A stretch of 64,000 nucleotides of DNA from Bradyrhizobium sp. SZCCT0153 (GTDB lineage Bacteria > Pseudomonadota > Alphaproteobacteria > Rhizobiales > Xanthobacteraceae): contig NZ_JAFCKS010000001.1 of NCBI RefSeq assembly GCF_018129995.1, forward strand, positions 531,001-595,000, given 5' to 3'. The notes under the pieces were generated by a model. The model saw only the letters and a program-made list of their open reading frames with translations. It had not been told where the DNA came from and made no database searches. This document shows positions 16,952-24,939 of this stretch, one piece after another; position 1 is the stretch's first letter; every line of letters begins with the position of its first letter. The position numbers and the translations under genes were made by a program.

Positions 16952-17255
16952 AGACGGCGCCGTAGTCCGATGGGCGGACTTCTCCCGCCGCAGCTCGCAG
17001 GCGGACTTGTCGCGCCGCAGCTCGCAGCCGGACTTGTCCCGCCGCAGCTCGCAGGCGGACTTGTCCCGCCGTAGCTCGGTAGAGCGAAGGCGGAAGCGGG
17101 GCTGCCCGAGGAACAGCGTGAGGCGGACAGCCCCGCATCGACCACCGCCCTGCATGGATAATGGCCGACCGTAAATCTACGGATCGCGCGCGGCTGCGGT
17201 TTCAGCATGTGGCGGTGCCATCATTCGACCACGATGTCGGGTAAACGCATCTCAC
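16952..17255. other. Repeat-bearing intergenic region
   Basis: About 300 nt between the hydrolase and the 49-aa secreted-protein gene. It contains the 27-bp tandem repeat (16974-17080) and, after it, a possible hairpin with GGGGCTG/CAGCCCC arms near 17098-17134. No protein-like frame is seen apart from low-complexity translations of the repeat. Confidence 0.5.
16974..17080. repeat. 27-bp tandem repeat, about four copies
   Basis: Four head-to-tail units at 16974-17000, 17001-17027, 17028-17054 and 17055-17080, consensus GCGGACTTGTCCCGCCGCAG followed by CTCGCAG. Units differ by one to three bases; the last decays at its end. The core CCGCCG(C/T)AGCTCG resembles short dispersed repeats of Bradyrhizobium and its relatives. 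The unit is a multiple of three, but the products on either strand are low-complexity and unlikely to be a real protein. Confidence 0.9.
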
Positions 17256-17405
17256 ATGCGCAACCGCTTCGTTCTGTTCTCCTCCGCACTGATCGTCTTC
17301 ACCGTCGCGGTCTTCCTGTTCGAAGCCCACGCCGGCGCGCCGATGCGCGCGCCGGAACATTGCGGCTTCTGGACCACGATCGACGCGGGATTGTCCTGCC
17401 GGTAG
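17256..17405 (+). CDS. Small secreted protein (49 aa)
   Basis: Encodes 49 residues: a signal-peptide-like start (RNRFVLFSSALIVFTVAVFL, then FEAHAGAP) and a short mature tail with APEHCGFWTTIDAGLSC and a final Arg. Two Cys in the tail could form a disulphide. No strong ribosome-binding site is visible before the ATG at 17256. The gene stands alone, followed after 22 nt by a strong inverted repeat that could stop transcription. Function unknown; coding status is supported only by the signal-peptide pattern. Confidence 0.5.
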   Translation: MRNRFVLFSSALIVFTVAVFLFEAHAGAPMRAPEHCGFWTTIDAGLSCR

Positions 17406-17427
17406 GTAGCGCGCGTTGCCTCCACGC

Positions 17428-17507
17428 CGTCATTGCGAGCGCAGCGAAGCAATCCAGAGTCCCTCCGCGGAAAGATTCTGGATTGCTTCGCTGCGCTCGC
17501 AATGACG
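17428..17507. repeat. Palindromic repeat element, 31-bp arms
   Basis: Perfect inverted repeat: 17428-17458 (CGTCATTGCGAGCGCAGCGA then AGCAATCCAGA) pairs with 17477-17507 around an 18-nt loop. Elements with the ends GTCATTGCGAGCGCAGCGAAGC are familiar multi-copy palindromes in Bradyrhizobium and Rhodopseudomonas. It stands between two converging genes and its RNA would form a very stable hairpin, so it may also end transcription from both sides. Confidence 0.9.
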
Positions 17508-17535
17508 AGTTCGTGGAAGCACCTTCCACCGCATC

Positions 17536-19176
17536 TCAGAACAACGTGCCCTGATCCACCGGCTTGCCCACGCGCTTCGGCGCGGGCTTGGCGTCGTGCG
17601 CCGCGGACTTCGGTTGCGATGGCGCGCGCTTGGCGGCGGGCGCCGGGCGATCCGCATCCGCGGTTGCGCCGACACGGCCATCCGCGAACTCGATCTCGAC
17701 GCGTGCGCCGGGACCGACGCTGTCTGCCGCGTGCAGGGGATGGCCGGCCTCGTCCCGCACCAGCGCAAAGCCGCGCGCGAGCACGCCGCGATACGACAGG
17801 GCGGAGAGCAGCTTGCCGCTGTTCTCGACCCGCGCATCGAGCCGCTGCAGCAACGTGACGAGCGCGCGCCCCGCGCGCTCGGAAAGACGATGCGTCCGCT
17901 CGCGCTGGCGGGCGATTGCATTGCGCTGCGCCTGCGCGTTGGAGAGCTTCGAGGCGCGCAGCCGCACCTCGAGCCCGGCGAAGCGGTCGCGCCGTCGCCG
18001 CAGCAGCGAGCGCGCGGACAGGCCGAGGCGTTCGCCGCACACGGTGAGGCGATGATCGGCCTGCGAGATCTGGCCGTGCAGCACGCGCAGCGTCAGCTTG
18101 GCGCCGGCGGCGGTAAACCTGCGGAAATGCGCATGCGTGTTGGCCTTGAGGCAGCGGGGCAGGGACGCGCCCGCCGAATCCAGCCGCTGCCGCGGGATCG
18201 CGAGCAGATCGCCGGCCGCCGGCAGCGCGCGCGCGGCGGCGCGCAACTCGCTGCGGCGGCTCTCCTGGCTGCGCTGCCAATAGGCGCGGGTGCGACGGCC
18301 GAGATCGGCGACCTCGACGAAGAGGTCGCTGCGCACCGGCACCGCCATCTCGGCCGCGGCCGTCGGTGTCGGCGCGCGCTTGTCGGCGACGAAATCGATC
18401 AGCGTGATGTCGGTCTCGTGCCCGACCGCCGAGATTAGCGGGATCATGCTCTCGCTTGCTGCCCGCACCACGATCTCCTCGTTGAAAGACCAGAGATCCT
18501 CCAGCGAGCCGCCGCCGCGCGCGACGATCAGCACGTCCGGCCGCGGAATTGTGCCGCCCTCCGGCAGCGCGTTGAAACCGCGGATCGCGGCCGCGACCTG
18601 CTCGGCCGAGCCGTCGCCCTGCACTTTCACCGGCCACACCAGCACATGGCGGGGAAAGCGGTCCTCCAGCCGGTGCAGGATGTCGCGGATCACGGCGCCG
18701 GTCGGCGAGGTCACCACGCCGATCACCTCCGGCAGCCACGGCAGCAGCTGCTTGCGCGCCTCGTCGAACAGGCCTTCGGCGGCCAGCTTCTTCTTGCGCT
18801 CCTCCATCAGCGCCATCAGCGCGCCGATGCCGGCCGGCTCCAGCGCCTCGATCACGATCTGGTATTTCGAGGAACCCGGATAGGTCGTGAGCTTGCCGGT
18901 GGCGATGACCTCGAGCCCCTCCTGGGGCTTGAAGCGCATCCGCCCGTGCACGCCCTTCCAGATCACCGCCTCGATCTTGGCGCTCTCGTCCTTGAGCGCG
19001 AAATAGCAATGGCCGGAGGAATGGGCGCCCCGGAAACCCGAGATCTCGCCGCGGACCCGGACATGGCCAAAGGCGTCCTCGACCGTCCGCTTCAGGGACT
19101 GCGAGAGCTCGGAAACGGTGAATTCGGGGGCGTTGAGCAGGGGTTCCGCAGGCGGCATCGGCAAACGATTCGGCAT
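17536..19176 (-). CDS. xseA: Exodeoxyribonuclease VII large subunit
   Basis: XseA with XseB forms exonuclease VII, which degrades single-stranded DNA to oligonucleotides. The 546-aa protein has the N-terminal OB fold ([20 protein letters not shown], then [20 protein letters not shown]) and the catalytic domain with [37 protein letters not shown] and [19 protein letters not shown] long coiled-coil rich in Arg follows, and a C-terminal [10 protein letters not shown] segment. The last 60 residues are a basic Ala/Pro/Lys tail. The ATG at 19176 gives the usual N-terminus ([12 protein letters not shown]). Upstream is accessory DNA. Confidence 0.96.
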   Translation of the reverse strand: MPNRLPMPPAEPLLNAPEFTVSELSQSLKRTVEDAFGHVRVRGEISGFRGAHSSGHCYFALKDESAKIEAVIWKGVHGRMRFKPQEGLEVIATGKLTTYPGSSKYQIVIEALEPAGIGALMALMEERKKKLAAEGLFDEARKQLLPWLPEVIGVVTSPTGAVIRDILHRLEDRFPRHVLVWPVKVQGDGSAEQVAAAIRGFNALPEGGTIPRPDVLIVARGGGSLEDLWSFNEEIVVRAASESMIPLISAVGHETDITLIDFVADKRAPTPTAAAEMAVPVRSDLFVEVADLGRRTRAYWQRSQESRRSELRAAARALPAAGDLLAIPRQRLDSAGASLPRCLKANTHAHFRRFTAAGAKLTLRVLHGQISQADHRLTVCGERLGLSARSLLRRRRDRFAGLEVRLRASKLSNAQAQRNAIARQRERTHRLSERAGRALVTLLQRLDARVENSGKLLSALSYRGVLARGFALVRDEAGHPLHAADSVGPGARVEIEFADGRVGATADADRPAPAAKRAPSQPKSAAHDAKPAPKRVGKPVDQGTLF

Positions 19177-19267
19177 TTTGGGGTCAGGCCCGACGTTAAG
19201 GCTTTTCGCCGGCAAGCGCGAATCCTGCTCTCTCCGCCGTCGTTCCGGGGCGGCGCGAAGCGACGAA

Positions 19268-19314
19268 CCCGGAATCCATCGTGCCACCAATGCCGCTGCT
19301 TGATGGATTCCGGG
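19268..19314. repeat. Inverted repeat element at the 5' end of the broken membrane gene
   Basis: Perfect 13-bp arms CCCGGAATCCATC (19268-19280) and GATGGATTCCGGG (19302-19314), with extra repeat-like sequence to the left from about 19240 (CCGTCGTTCCGGGGCG). This type of GGAATCCATC palindrome is a common dispersed element in Bradyrhizobium. The right arm covers the only ATG in frame with the membrane protein fragment that follows, so the element probably replaced that gene's natural start. Confidence 0.8.
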
Positions 19315-19514
19315 GGGCGCTGGCCGGTCTATTTCGTGCTGTTCTACGCCCTCGCGGGCTTCTGGTTCGGAGACACATTTGCAGCGATCGGCCTCGGCAT
19401 CTCCGCGCTGACGCCGATCGGCTTCTTCGCCATCGGCGAGGCGTTCCCGCTCTGGATGGCCTTCGTCACGGCGGCGGCCTGATCCTCGGTGGCCTCTGGA
19501 TGCGGCGGACCTGA
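19303..19514 (+). pseudogene. Small membrane protein, 5'-truncated and frameshifted
   Basis: The first frame reads [20 protein letters not shown], then [20 protein letters not shown] and [19 protein letters not shown] before a TGA at 19480-19482. Adding one base near 19478 continues the protein as [11 protein letters not shown] to a TGA at 19512-19514, which overlaps the ATG of the next gene in a natural coupling arrangement. So the intact gene was a 65-75-aa protein with two or three membrane spans. Its start is also buried in a repeat arm. I read this as a decaying gene; a sequencing error is the alternative. Confidence 0.65.
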
Positions 19515-19812
19515 TGGCCGAGCTCGACGACATCATCCACCAGCCGTTGCGGCTGAAGATCATGGCGGCCCTGACGCGCTGCCGGCGACCGCGGGACTGG
19601 AATTCGCGCGGCTGAAGAAGCTGACCGGCGCCACTGACGGCAATCTCGACGCGCATATCGAGACGCTGGCGAAGGCGGGATACGTCTCGGTGGAGAAAGC
19701 GTTCGTCGGGAAGAAGCCGCAGACCACGGTCACCGCCACAGCAACCGGCCGCGGCGCGTTCGCGCGGCATGTGGCGACGCTGCAGGAAATTATTGCGGGG
19801 AAGCAGGTTTGA
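19514..19812 (+). pseudogene. Winged-helix transcriptional regulator, frameshifted
   Basis: The frame from ATG 19514 reads [20 protein letters not shown]. It is then lost, while a second frame continues [40 protein letters not shown] and on to the stop at 19812. One missing base at about 19574 (CTGACGCG for an expected CTGAACGCG) explains the break. The rebuilt protein of about 99 aa is a typical PF13601-type winged-helix domain (HxLRLxIMxAL start, recognition helix [10 protein letters not shown], wing with [12 protein letters not shown]). It would have been coupled to the upstream membrane protein, perhaps as its regulator. Confidence 0.75.
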
Positions 19813-19931
19813 TTGCTCGCGATGCCGATCAAGCTCTGACCTAAGCCGTTGGCCAACCTGCAACAAAGTGCCATCGTGTTAACCCTCTACCTTCGGCTGT
19901 GTGCTAGTAGTTCCAGCGGGGAGCTGACTAC

Positions 19932-20765
19932 ATGGCAAAGAAGGAAGTCAAACTCGATCCTGACGACGGGCTCAAAGTCAGCGAGGTCGGTCCGTGGGCT
20001 ACGGAAAAGCATGCGCGCGTGCGGCAGTACATTGAGATTTCGAGTGCGACGCGGAAGAAGTACATCCCGCCGCCTGCGTGGCACGCTGGAGCCGCATACA
20101 TCGAGCTGTTCTCCGGCCCCGGTCGTTCGCTAATTAAGGGTACCAAACGCATCATTGATGGGAGCCCGCTTGTCGCCTACAGGGCAGCGCAGCAGACAGT
20201 GCCGTTCACTGAGATGCATCTCAACGATCTCGACCCAAGCAACTCCGCTGCCGTTGAAAAACGCCTTCGTGCACTCGGCGGCGGACCTGTTTGCTATAGC
20301 GACCCCGCCGATGTCGCAGTTGACAAAATCGTCGCAGCGCTAAACCCAAGTGGACTGCACTTTGCGTTCTTAGATCCGTACAACCTCGAAGGTCTGTCTT
20401 TCGAGATCATCAGGAAGCTCTCGAAGCTGAAGGTGGATATGCTGATTCACGTTAGCGTGCAGGACCTCCAGCGCAACCTTGATGAATATAGCAAACAGGA
20501 TGGCGTGTTCGATACGTTTGCGCCGGGGTGGAAGCGGCAAGTCAACCAAAAACAGGCGATAGCGTCGTTCAGGGCGGCGTTGATGAAGTACTGGATCGAC
20601 GAAATCTGCAAGCTTGGCACGACGCCTGCGAAGGGCGTAGAGCTTATCGTGGGTTCAAAGCGGCAGCGGCTATACTGGCTGGTGTTCGTCAGCGGACACA
20701 GCCTTGGTCGAAAGCTGTGGGAGGCGATCCGTGACCCGATGCGGCAGGCAACGATGGATTTGTGA
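19932..20765 (+). CDS. tcmP: Three-Cys-motif partner protein TcmP
   Basis: A 277-aa protein matching the TcmP family, which is defined by its position next to a three-Cys-motif protein. Its centre resembles a Rossmann methyltransferase-like fold: AAYIELFSGPGRSLIKGT (about residues 54-71), MHLNDLDPSNSAAVEKRL (about 96-113), and LHFAFLDPYNLEGLSFEIIR (about 138-157), with DPYN where methyltransferases have DPPY. The end has KRQRLYWLVFVSGHSLGRKL. The ATG at 19932 follows a GGGGAG at about 19917-19922. Its TGA overlaps the ATG of the next gene (TGATG), so the pair is coupled. Biochemistry of the family is unknown. The DNA is less GC-rich than xseA and purD on either side. Confidence 0.9.
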   Translation: MAKKEVKLDPDDGLKVSEVGPWATEKHARVRQYIEISSATRKKYIPPPAWHAGAAYIELFSGPGRSLIKGTKRIIDGSPLVAYRAAQQTVPFTEMHLNDLDPSNSAAVEKRLRALGGGPVCYSDPADVAVDKIVAALNPSGLHFAFLDPYNLEGLSFEIIRKLSKLKVDMLIHVSVQDLQRNLDEYSKQDGVFDTFAPGWKRQVNQKQAIASFRAALMKYWIDEICKLGTTPAKGVELIVGSKRQRLYWLVFVSGHSLGRKLWEAIRDPMRQATMDL

Positions 20766-21517
20766 TGGCTGACACCTCAATCGAGTGGACCGACGCGACG
20801 TGGAACCCTGTCGCTGGCTGCACGGTGCTCTCGCCGGGCTGCACGAACTGTTACGCAATGCGCATGGCGGCGCGGCTGGATGCGATGGGCATGCCGAAGT
20901 ATCGGGGTCTCACGCGCAAGAGCGGCAAGCGCGCCGTCTGGACTGGCAGTGTCAGGCTTGATCTCGCCGCGCTCGGCATTCCGACAGGCTGGAAGAAGCC
21001 GCGCCGGATTTTCGTGAACTCGATGTCGGACCTGTTTCACGAGGGCGTGCCACCGGAGTTCGTTGCGGCTGTCTGGGAAACGATGCAGGCGACGCCGCAG
21101 CACACCTATCAAATTCTGACGAAGCGGCCGGATCGGATGGCGGCGATCACCACGTCGCTGCCGGTGCTTCCGAACGTGTGGCTCGGAACAAGTGTCGAAA
21201 ACGCCGACTACGTCGGTCGCATCGATGATCTGCGCAAGGTCGATGCTGCGGTCAGGTTCGTGTCGTTCGAGCCTTTGCTCGGGTCGGTCGCCCTGGCCGA
21301 TCTAAAAGGAATCCAGTGGGCGATCGTCGGTGGTGAGAGCGGCCCGCGTGCGCGCCCGATGGCTGAGAAGTGGGTTGCGGAGATTGAGGCCGCATGCCGC
21401 AAAGCGAGAACGGCGTTTTTCTTCAAGCAGTGGGGTGGGGTTCGCAAGAAGACCACCGGCAGACACTATCGCGGGCGCACATTCGATGAGATGCCGCGCG
21501 CCGCCGCGTTGTCCTGA
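20765..21517 (+). CDS. DUF5131 / phage Gp37-Gp68-like three-Cys protein
   Basis: A 250-aa protein of the DUF5131 (phage Gp37/Gp68) family, predicted to be radical-SAM-like. The start IEWTDATWNPVAGC, then SPGCTNCYA, contains the cysteine motif C19-x6-C26-x2-C29. Further family segments are RIFVNSMSDLFHEGVPPEFV (about residues 79-98), YQILTKRPDRMA, VWLGTSVENADY, RFVSFEPLLG and WAIVGGESGPRARPM. The C-terminus FFFKQWGG is also typical. In phages related proteins are reported near base-modification genes. Here it is coupled to tcmP, and a third small gene follows after 9 nt. Iron-sulphur binding and substrate are inference. Confidence 0.9.
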   Translation: MADTSIEWTDATWNPVAGCTVLSPGCTNCYAMRMAARLDAMGMPKYRGLTRKSGKRAVWTGSVRLDLAALGIPTGWKKPRRIFVNSMSDLFHEGVPPEFVAAVWETMQATPQHTYQILTKRPDRMAAITTSLPVLPNVWLGTSVENADYVGRIDDLRKVDAAVRFVSFEPLLGSVALADLKGIQWAIVGGESGPRARPMAEKWVAEIEAACRKARTAFFFKQWGGVRKKTTGRHYRGRTFDEMPRAAALS

Positions 21518-21526
21518 AAGCGTCGA

Positions 21527-21865
21527 ATGAAGTATCCAAAGCTGACAGCGTCCAAGAATTGGCCTAATCGGGAGCAGTTCGCAGCGAGGCTGAGAATACT
21601 GGAAGGTGAGGAGCCTCTGCGCCGCGAGAAGAACGCTGACAGTACTATTCAGGTCTCCCGTGGCCTTTTTGCGTGTCCTCATTGCAGCGAGACCTTTTTG
21701 CATCGCATTTGGCGTTTCAATGGCTGGGAGTGGTGGGAAGACCTCCGGCATGTGGTCACTGAACACGGCATGAAGGTCGATGCGGAATTTGAGAAATTCA
21801 TAGCAAAAGAAATCAAATGGTCGGCGCAAAAGAAGGTGAAACTCGAGAGGCCTCCCGGGCGGTGA
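21527..21865 (+). CDS. Small CxxC...HxxxxH protein, third gene of the TcmP cassette
   Basis: A 112-aa protein I do not recognise. It has a possible zinc site: C50-P-H-C53 followed by H75 and H80 ([10 protein letters not shown], then [13 protein letters not shown]), spacing C-x2-C-x21-H-x4-H. Flanks are charged and Trp-rich ([12 protein letters not shown]), and the end is basic ([18 protein letters not shown]), fitting nucleic-acid contact. It begins 9 nt after the DUF5131 stop with no clear ribosome-binding site, so it is probably translated from the same mRNA. Its base composition is like the rest of the cassette and lower in GC than purD. Confidence 0.65.
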   Translation: MKYPKLTASKNWPNREQFAARLRILEGEEPLRREKNADSTIQVSRGLFACPHCSETFLHRIWRFNGWEWWEDLRHVVTEHGMKVDAEFEKFIAKEIKWSAQKKVKLERPPGR

Positions 21866-21986
21866 ACGAAGTTTCATACTAGGCGGGCGCCCCGGAATGA
21901 CGGGGAGTGGAAGGCAACACCCCCTTGAGACCCGCCCCGATTCGTGCGACCTCCGCCCCAGCAAAACCCCTCATTTTGAGCCTCTC

Positions 21987-23270
21987 ATGCACATTCTCCT
22001 GCTTGGTTCCGGCGGCCGCGAACATGCCCTGGCGTGGAAGATCGCAGCCTCTCCCCTCGTGACCAAACTCTGGTGCGCGCCCGGCAATGCCGGCATCGCG
22101 AAGGAGGCGGAGTGCGTGGCGCTCGATGTCGCCGACCATGCCGCCGTGATCGACTTCTGCAAGACCAACAAGGTTGAGCTCGTCGTGGTCGGGCCGGAGA
22201 CGCCGCTGGCGGCCGGTATCGTCGATGACCTCACCGCCGTCGGCATCAAGGCGTTCGGGCCGAACAAGATTCCGGCGCAGCTCGAAAGCTCCAAGGGGTT
22301 CACCAAGGCGCTGTGCACCGAGTTCGGCATTCCCACCGGCGCCTACCAGCGCTTCACCAACGCCGACGACGCGCGCGCCTATGTGCAGAGCCAGGGCGCG
22401 CCGATCGTGGTGAAGGCCGACGGGCTTGCCGCCGGCAAGGGCGTCGTCGTCGCCAAGACCGTGCGCGAGGCCGAGGACGCCATCGCCATGATGTTCGAGG
22501 GCGCCTTTGGCGAGGCCGGCGCCGAGGTGGTGATCGAGGAATTTCTGCCCGGCCGCGAGATCAGCTTCTTTGCGCTGTGCGACGGCGAGACCGCCATTCC
22601 GCTGGCCTCCGCCCAGGACCACAAGCGCGTGTTCGACCACGACGTCGGGCCGAACACCGGCGGCATGGGCGCCTATTCGCCGACGCCGCTGGTGACGCCA
22701 CAGGTCCACGACGCGATCATGGCCAGGATCATTCTGCCGACGGTATCAGGCATGAAGCAGCGCGGCACGCCGTTCCGCGGCATCCTCTATGCCGGGATCA
22801 TGCTGACGACGCAGGGGCCAAAACTGTTCGAGTTCAACGTCCGCTTCGGCGATCCCGAGTGCCAGGTGCTGATGCTGCGCATGATGTCGGACATCGTGCC
22901 GGCGTTCCTCGCCGCCTGCGACGGGCAGCTGAAGAATTTCGACCTGCGCTGGCATCCGGAGTCCGCGCTGACAGTGGTGATGGCGGCGAAGGGCTATCCG
23001 GGCGACTACCAGAAGGGCACGCGCATCGAGGGGCTGGAGGAGGCCGCGAAGGTCCCGACCGCCGAGATCTTCCACGCCGGCACGGTCGAGAAGGACGGCG
23101 CGATCCTCGCCAATGGCGGCCGCGTGCTCAATGTCTGCGCGCTGGGATCGACCGTGACGGAGGCGCAGAGCCGCGCCTACCAGGCGGTCGACCGCATCAA
23201 CTGGCCGGAAGGCTTCTGCCGCCGCGACATCGGCTGGCAGGCGGTGGAGGCCGAGAAGGCCAAGGGCTGA
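21987..23270 (+). CDS. purD: Phosphoribosylamine-glycine ligase
   Basis: PurD joins phosphoribosylamine and glycine with ATP in the second step of purine synthesis. The 427-aa protein has the N-terminal [20 protein letters not shown], the [14 protein letters not shown] segment, ATP-grasp motifs ([20 protein letters not shown], about residues 137-156; [20 protein letters not shown], about 184-203), [14 protein letters not shown] and [16 protein letters not shown] (about 283-298). Start at ATG 21987 gives the canonical N-terminus. It is divergent from xseA across the accessory cassette. Confidence 0.97.
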   Translation: MHILLLGSGGREHALAWKIAASPLVTKLWCAPGNAGIAKEAECVALDVADHAAVIDFCKTNKVELVVVGPETPLAAGIVDDLTAVGIKAFGPNKIPAQLESSKGFTKALCTEFGIPTGAYQRFTNADDARAYVQSQGAPIVVKADGLAAGKGVVVAKTVREAEDAIAMMFEGAFGEAGAEVVIEEFLPGREISFFALCDGETAIPLASAQDHKRVFDHDVGPNTGGMGAYSPTPLVTPQVHDAIMARIILPTVSGMKQRGTPFRGILYAGIMLTTQGPKLFEFNVRFGDPECQVLMLRMMSDIVPAFLAACDGQLKNFDLRWHPESALTVVMAAKGYPGDYQKGTRIEGLEEAAKVPTAEIFHAGTVEKDGAILANGGRVLNVCALGSTVTEAQSRAYQAVDRINWPEGFCRRDIGWQAVEAEKAKG

Positions 23271-23459
23271 CAGGCTTTTTTCCGGAGCGCGCGCACGGAA
23301 CCCTGCGCCATCGCTCCGCCACATCGTCATTGCAAAAATGCGTAGTCGGCTGTTGGGCTTGGCGTCCTTCGCCGAGGACGCGTGCTACTGTGCATGGGGT
23401 TGTTTTCAACATTATTGTTGGGAGCCGCTCCAGGACTGACCCGACAAGGATGCAAAAAG

Positions 23460-24365
23460 ATGTCCGATCTTGCCGACCTCTATCCCGGCTTCGCCTCCGA
23501 ATGGATCAACACCTCCTTCGGCCGCATCTTCGCCCGCGTCGGCGGCAGCGGGCCGCCGCTGCTTCTCCTGCACGGCTTCTCCGAGACCAACGTGATGTGG
23601 CACCGCGTGGCGCCGCAGCTTGCCGACGCCTTCACGCTGATCATCGCCGACCTGCCGGGCTATGGCTGGTCCGACATGCCCGAGAGCGACGCGCTGCATA
23701 TCCCCTACAGCAAGCGCGCGATGGCCAAAGCCATGGTCGAGGCGATGGAGCGCCTCGGCCACGTGCACTTCGCGCTGGCCGGCCACGACCGCGGCGGCCG
23801 CGTCTCCTACCGCCTCGCGCTCGACCATCCCGGCCGGCTGTCGCGCCTTGCCGTGCTCGATATCCTGCCGACCTATAATTACTGGGAGCGGATGAACCGC
23901 GCCTATGCGCTGAAGATCTATCACTGGACCTTCCTCGCCCAGCCCGCGCCGCTGCCGGAGACGCTGATCTCGAGCAATGGCGAGTTCTTCCTGCGCTTCA
24001 AGATGGCGAGCCAGACCGGATCGAAGACGCTGGACGCCATCGACGAGCGCGCGCTCGAACATTACATCGCCCCGTTCCGCGATCCCGCCCGCGTGCACGC
24101 GATGTGCGAGGATTATCGCGCCGGCGCCTATTTCGACTACGACCTCGACAAGGCCGATTTCGAGGCCGGCAAGAAGATCACCATTCCGATGCTGGCACTG
24201 TGGGGCAATGCCGGCATCGCGCAGGCCGCCGCCACCCCGCTCGACATCTGGAAGCAATGGGCCACGAACGTCGACGGCATGCCGGTGGATTCGGGGCACT
24301 TCCTGACCGAGGAGAACCCGGATGTCACCGCAAGGGCGCTCCGCGAGTTTTTCGCGGCGACTTAG
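23460..24365 (+). CDS. Haloacetate (fluoroacetate) dehalogenase-like alpha/beta-hydrolase
   Basis: A 301-aa alpha/beta-hydrolase close to the fluoroacetate dehalogenase group. It has the Asp nucleophile in [17 protein letters not shown], with the two carboxylate-binding Arg of the HDRxxR motif. Also present are the acid region [13 protein letters not shown], the His-Trp pair in [20 protein letters not shown] and a Tyr in [13 protein letters not shown], which in fluoroacetate dehalogenases hold the halide. The catalytic His is in [12 protein letters not shown]. The reaction would be hydrolysis of a haloacetate to glycolate plus halide in the cytoplasm. AAGGA stands 9 nt before the ATG at 23460. 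Tail-to-tail 4-nt overlap with tadA. The substrate remains inference. Confidence 0.88.
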   Translation: MSDLADLYPGFASEWINTSFGRIFARVGGSGPPLLLLHGFSETNVMWHRVAPQLADAFTLIIADLPGYGWSDMPESDALHIPYSKRAMAKAMVEAMERLGHVHFALAGHDRGGRVSYRLALDHPGRLSRLAVLDILPTYNYWERMNRAYALKIYHWTFLAQPAPLPETLISSNGEFFLRFKMASQTGSKTLDAIDERALEHYIAPFRDPARVHAMCEDYRAGAYFDYDLDKADFEAGKKITIPMLALWGNAGIAQAAATPLDIWKQWATNVDGMPVDSGHFLTEENPDVTARALREFFAAT

Positions 24366-24820
24366 CGCCGCTCCCGAAAGAAGTCCTTGAGCAGCCGCGC
24401 CGCCTCGCTCTCGCCGACCCCGGAATAGACGTCCGGCGCGTGGTGGCAGGTTGAGGATGCAAAGAACCGCACGCCGGACTCGACCGCGCCGCCCTTGGGG
24501 TCGGCCGCGCCGTAATAGAGCCGCCTGACCCTTGCAAAGGAGATCGCGCCCGCACACATGGTGCAGGGCTCCAGCGTCACGTAGAGGTCGCAGTCCACCA
24601 GGCGCTCGCTGCCGATCTTTTGGGCCGCCTCGCGCAGCGCGACAATTTCGGCATGGGCGGTCGGATCGTAATCGGTCAGAGTCCGGTTCGCCGCGGTGGC
24701 AATCACCTCGTAATTGCGGACCACCACGCACCCGATCGGAACTTCGCCCGCCTTTCCGGCATTTTCGGCCGTTTTGAGCGCCAAATCCATGAAAGAGGGG
24801 GCTTTCAAGCCTCGTATCAT
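24362..24820 (-). CDS. tadA: tRNA-specific adenosine deaminase (A34)
   Basis: TadA deaminates adenosine 34 of tRNA-Arg(ACG) to inosine. The 152-aa protein has the zinc deaminase motifs [14 protein letters not shown] (HAE, about residues 62-64) and [12 protein letters not shown] (PCxxC), plus [20 protein letters not shown]. Starts at 24820 and at 24793 (MDLALK) are both possible; 24820 has AGG nine bases upstream. It is divergent from the pseudouridine synthase gene. Confidence 0.93.
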   Translation of the reverse strand: MIRGLKAPSFMDLALKTAENAGKAGEVPIGCVVVRNYEVIATAANRTLTDYDPTAHAEIVALREAAQKIGSERLVDCDLYVTLEPCTMCAGAISFARVRRLYYGAADPKGGAVESGVRFFASSTCHHAPDVYSGVGESEAARLLKDFFRERR

Positions 24821-24939
24821 CCGAAGAAACCTGCTAGTAGCTGCGCCTTCAGCAGAAGTGCTTACCGATATTGCCTGAGCATGCGGCTCGAGACGAGCGC
24901 GCACAATGCTTTCTGGCCACCCCCTGAGTGAGATTATCC

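Noticed and set aside
16974..17080. Tandem repeat as a CRISPR array
   Set aside because: Units are directly adjacent with no unique spacers, and no cas genes are near.
16328..17155. Minus-strand protein with repeated ELRRDKSAC-type units
   Set aside because: It is only the translation of the 27-bp repeat joined to the antisense of the hydrolase gene.
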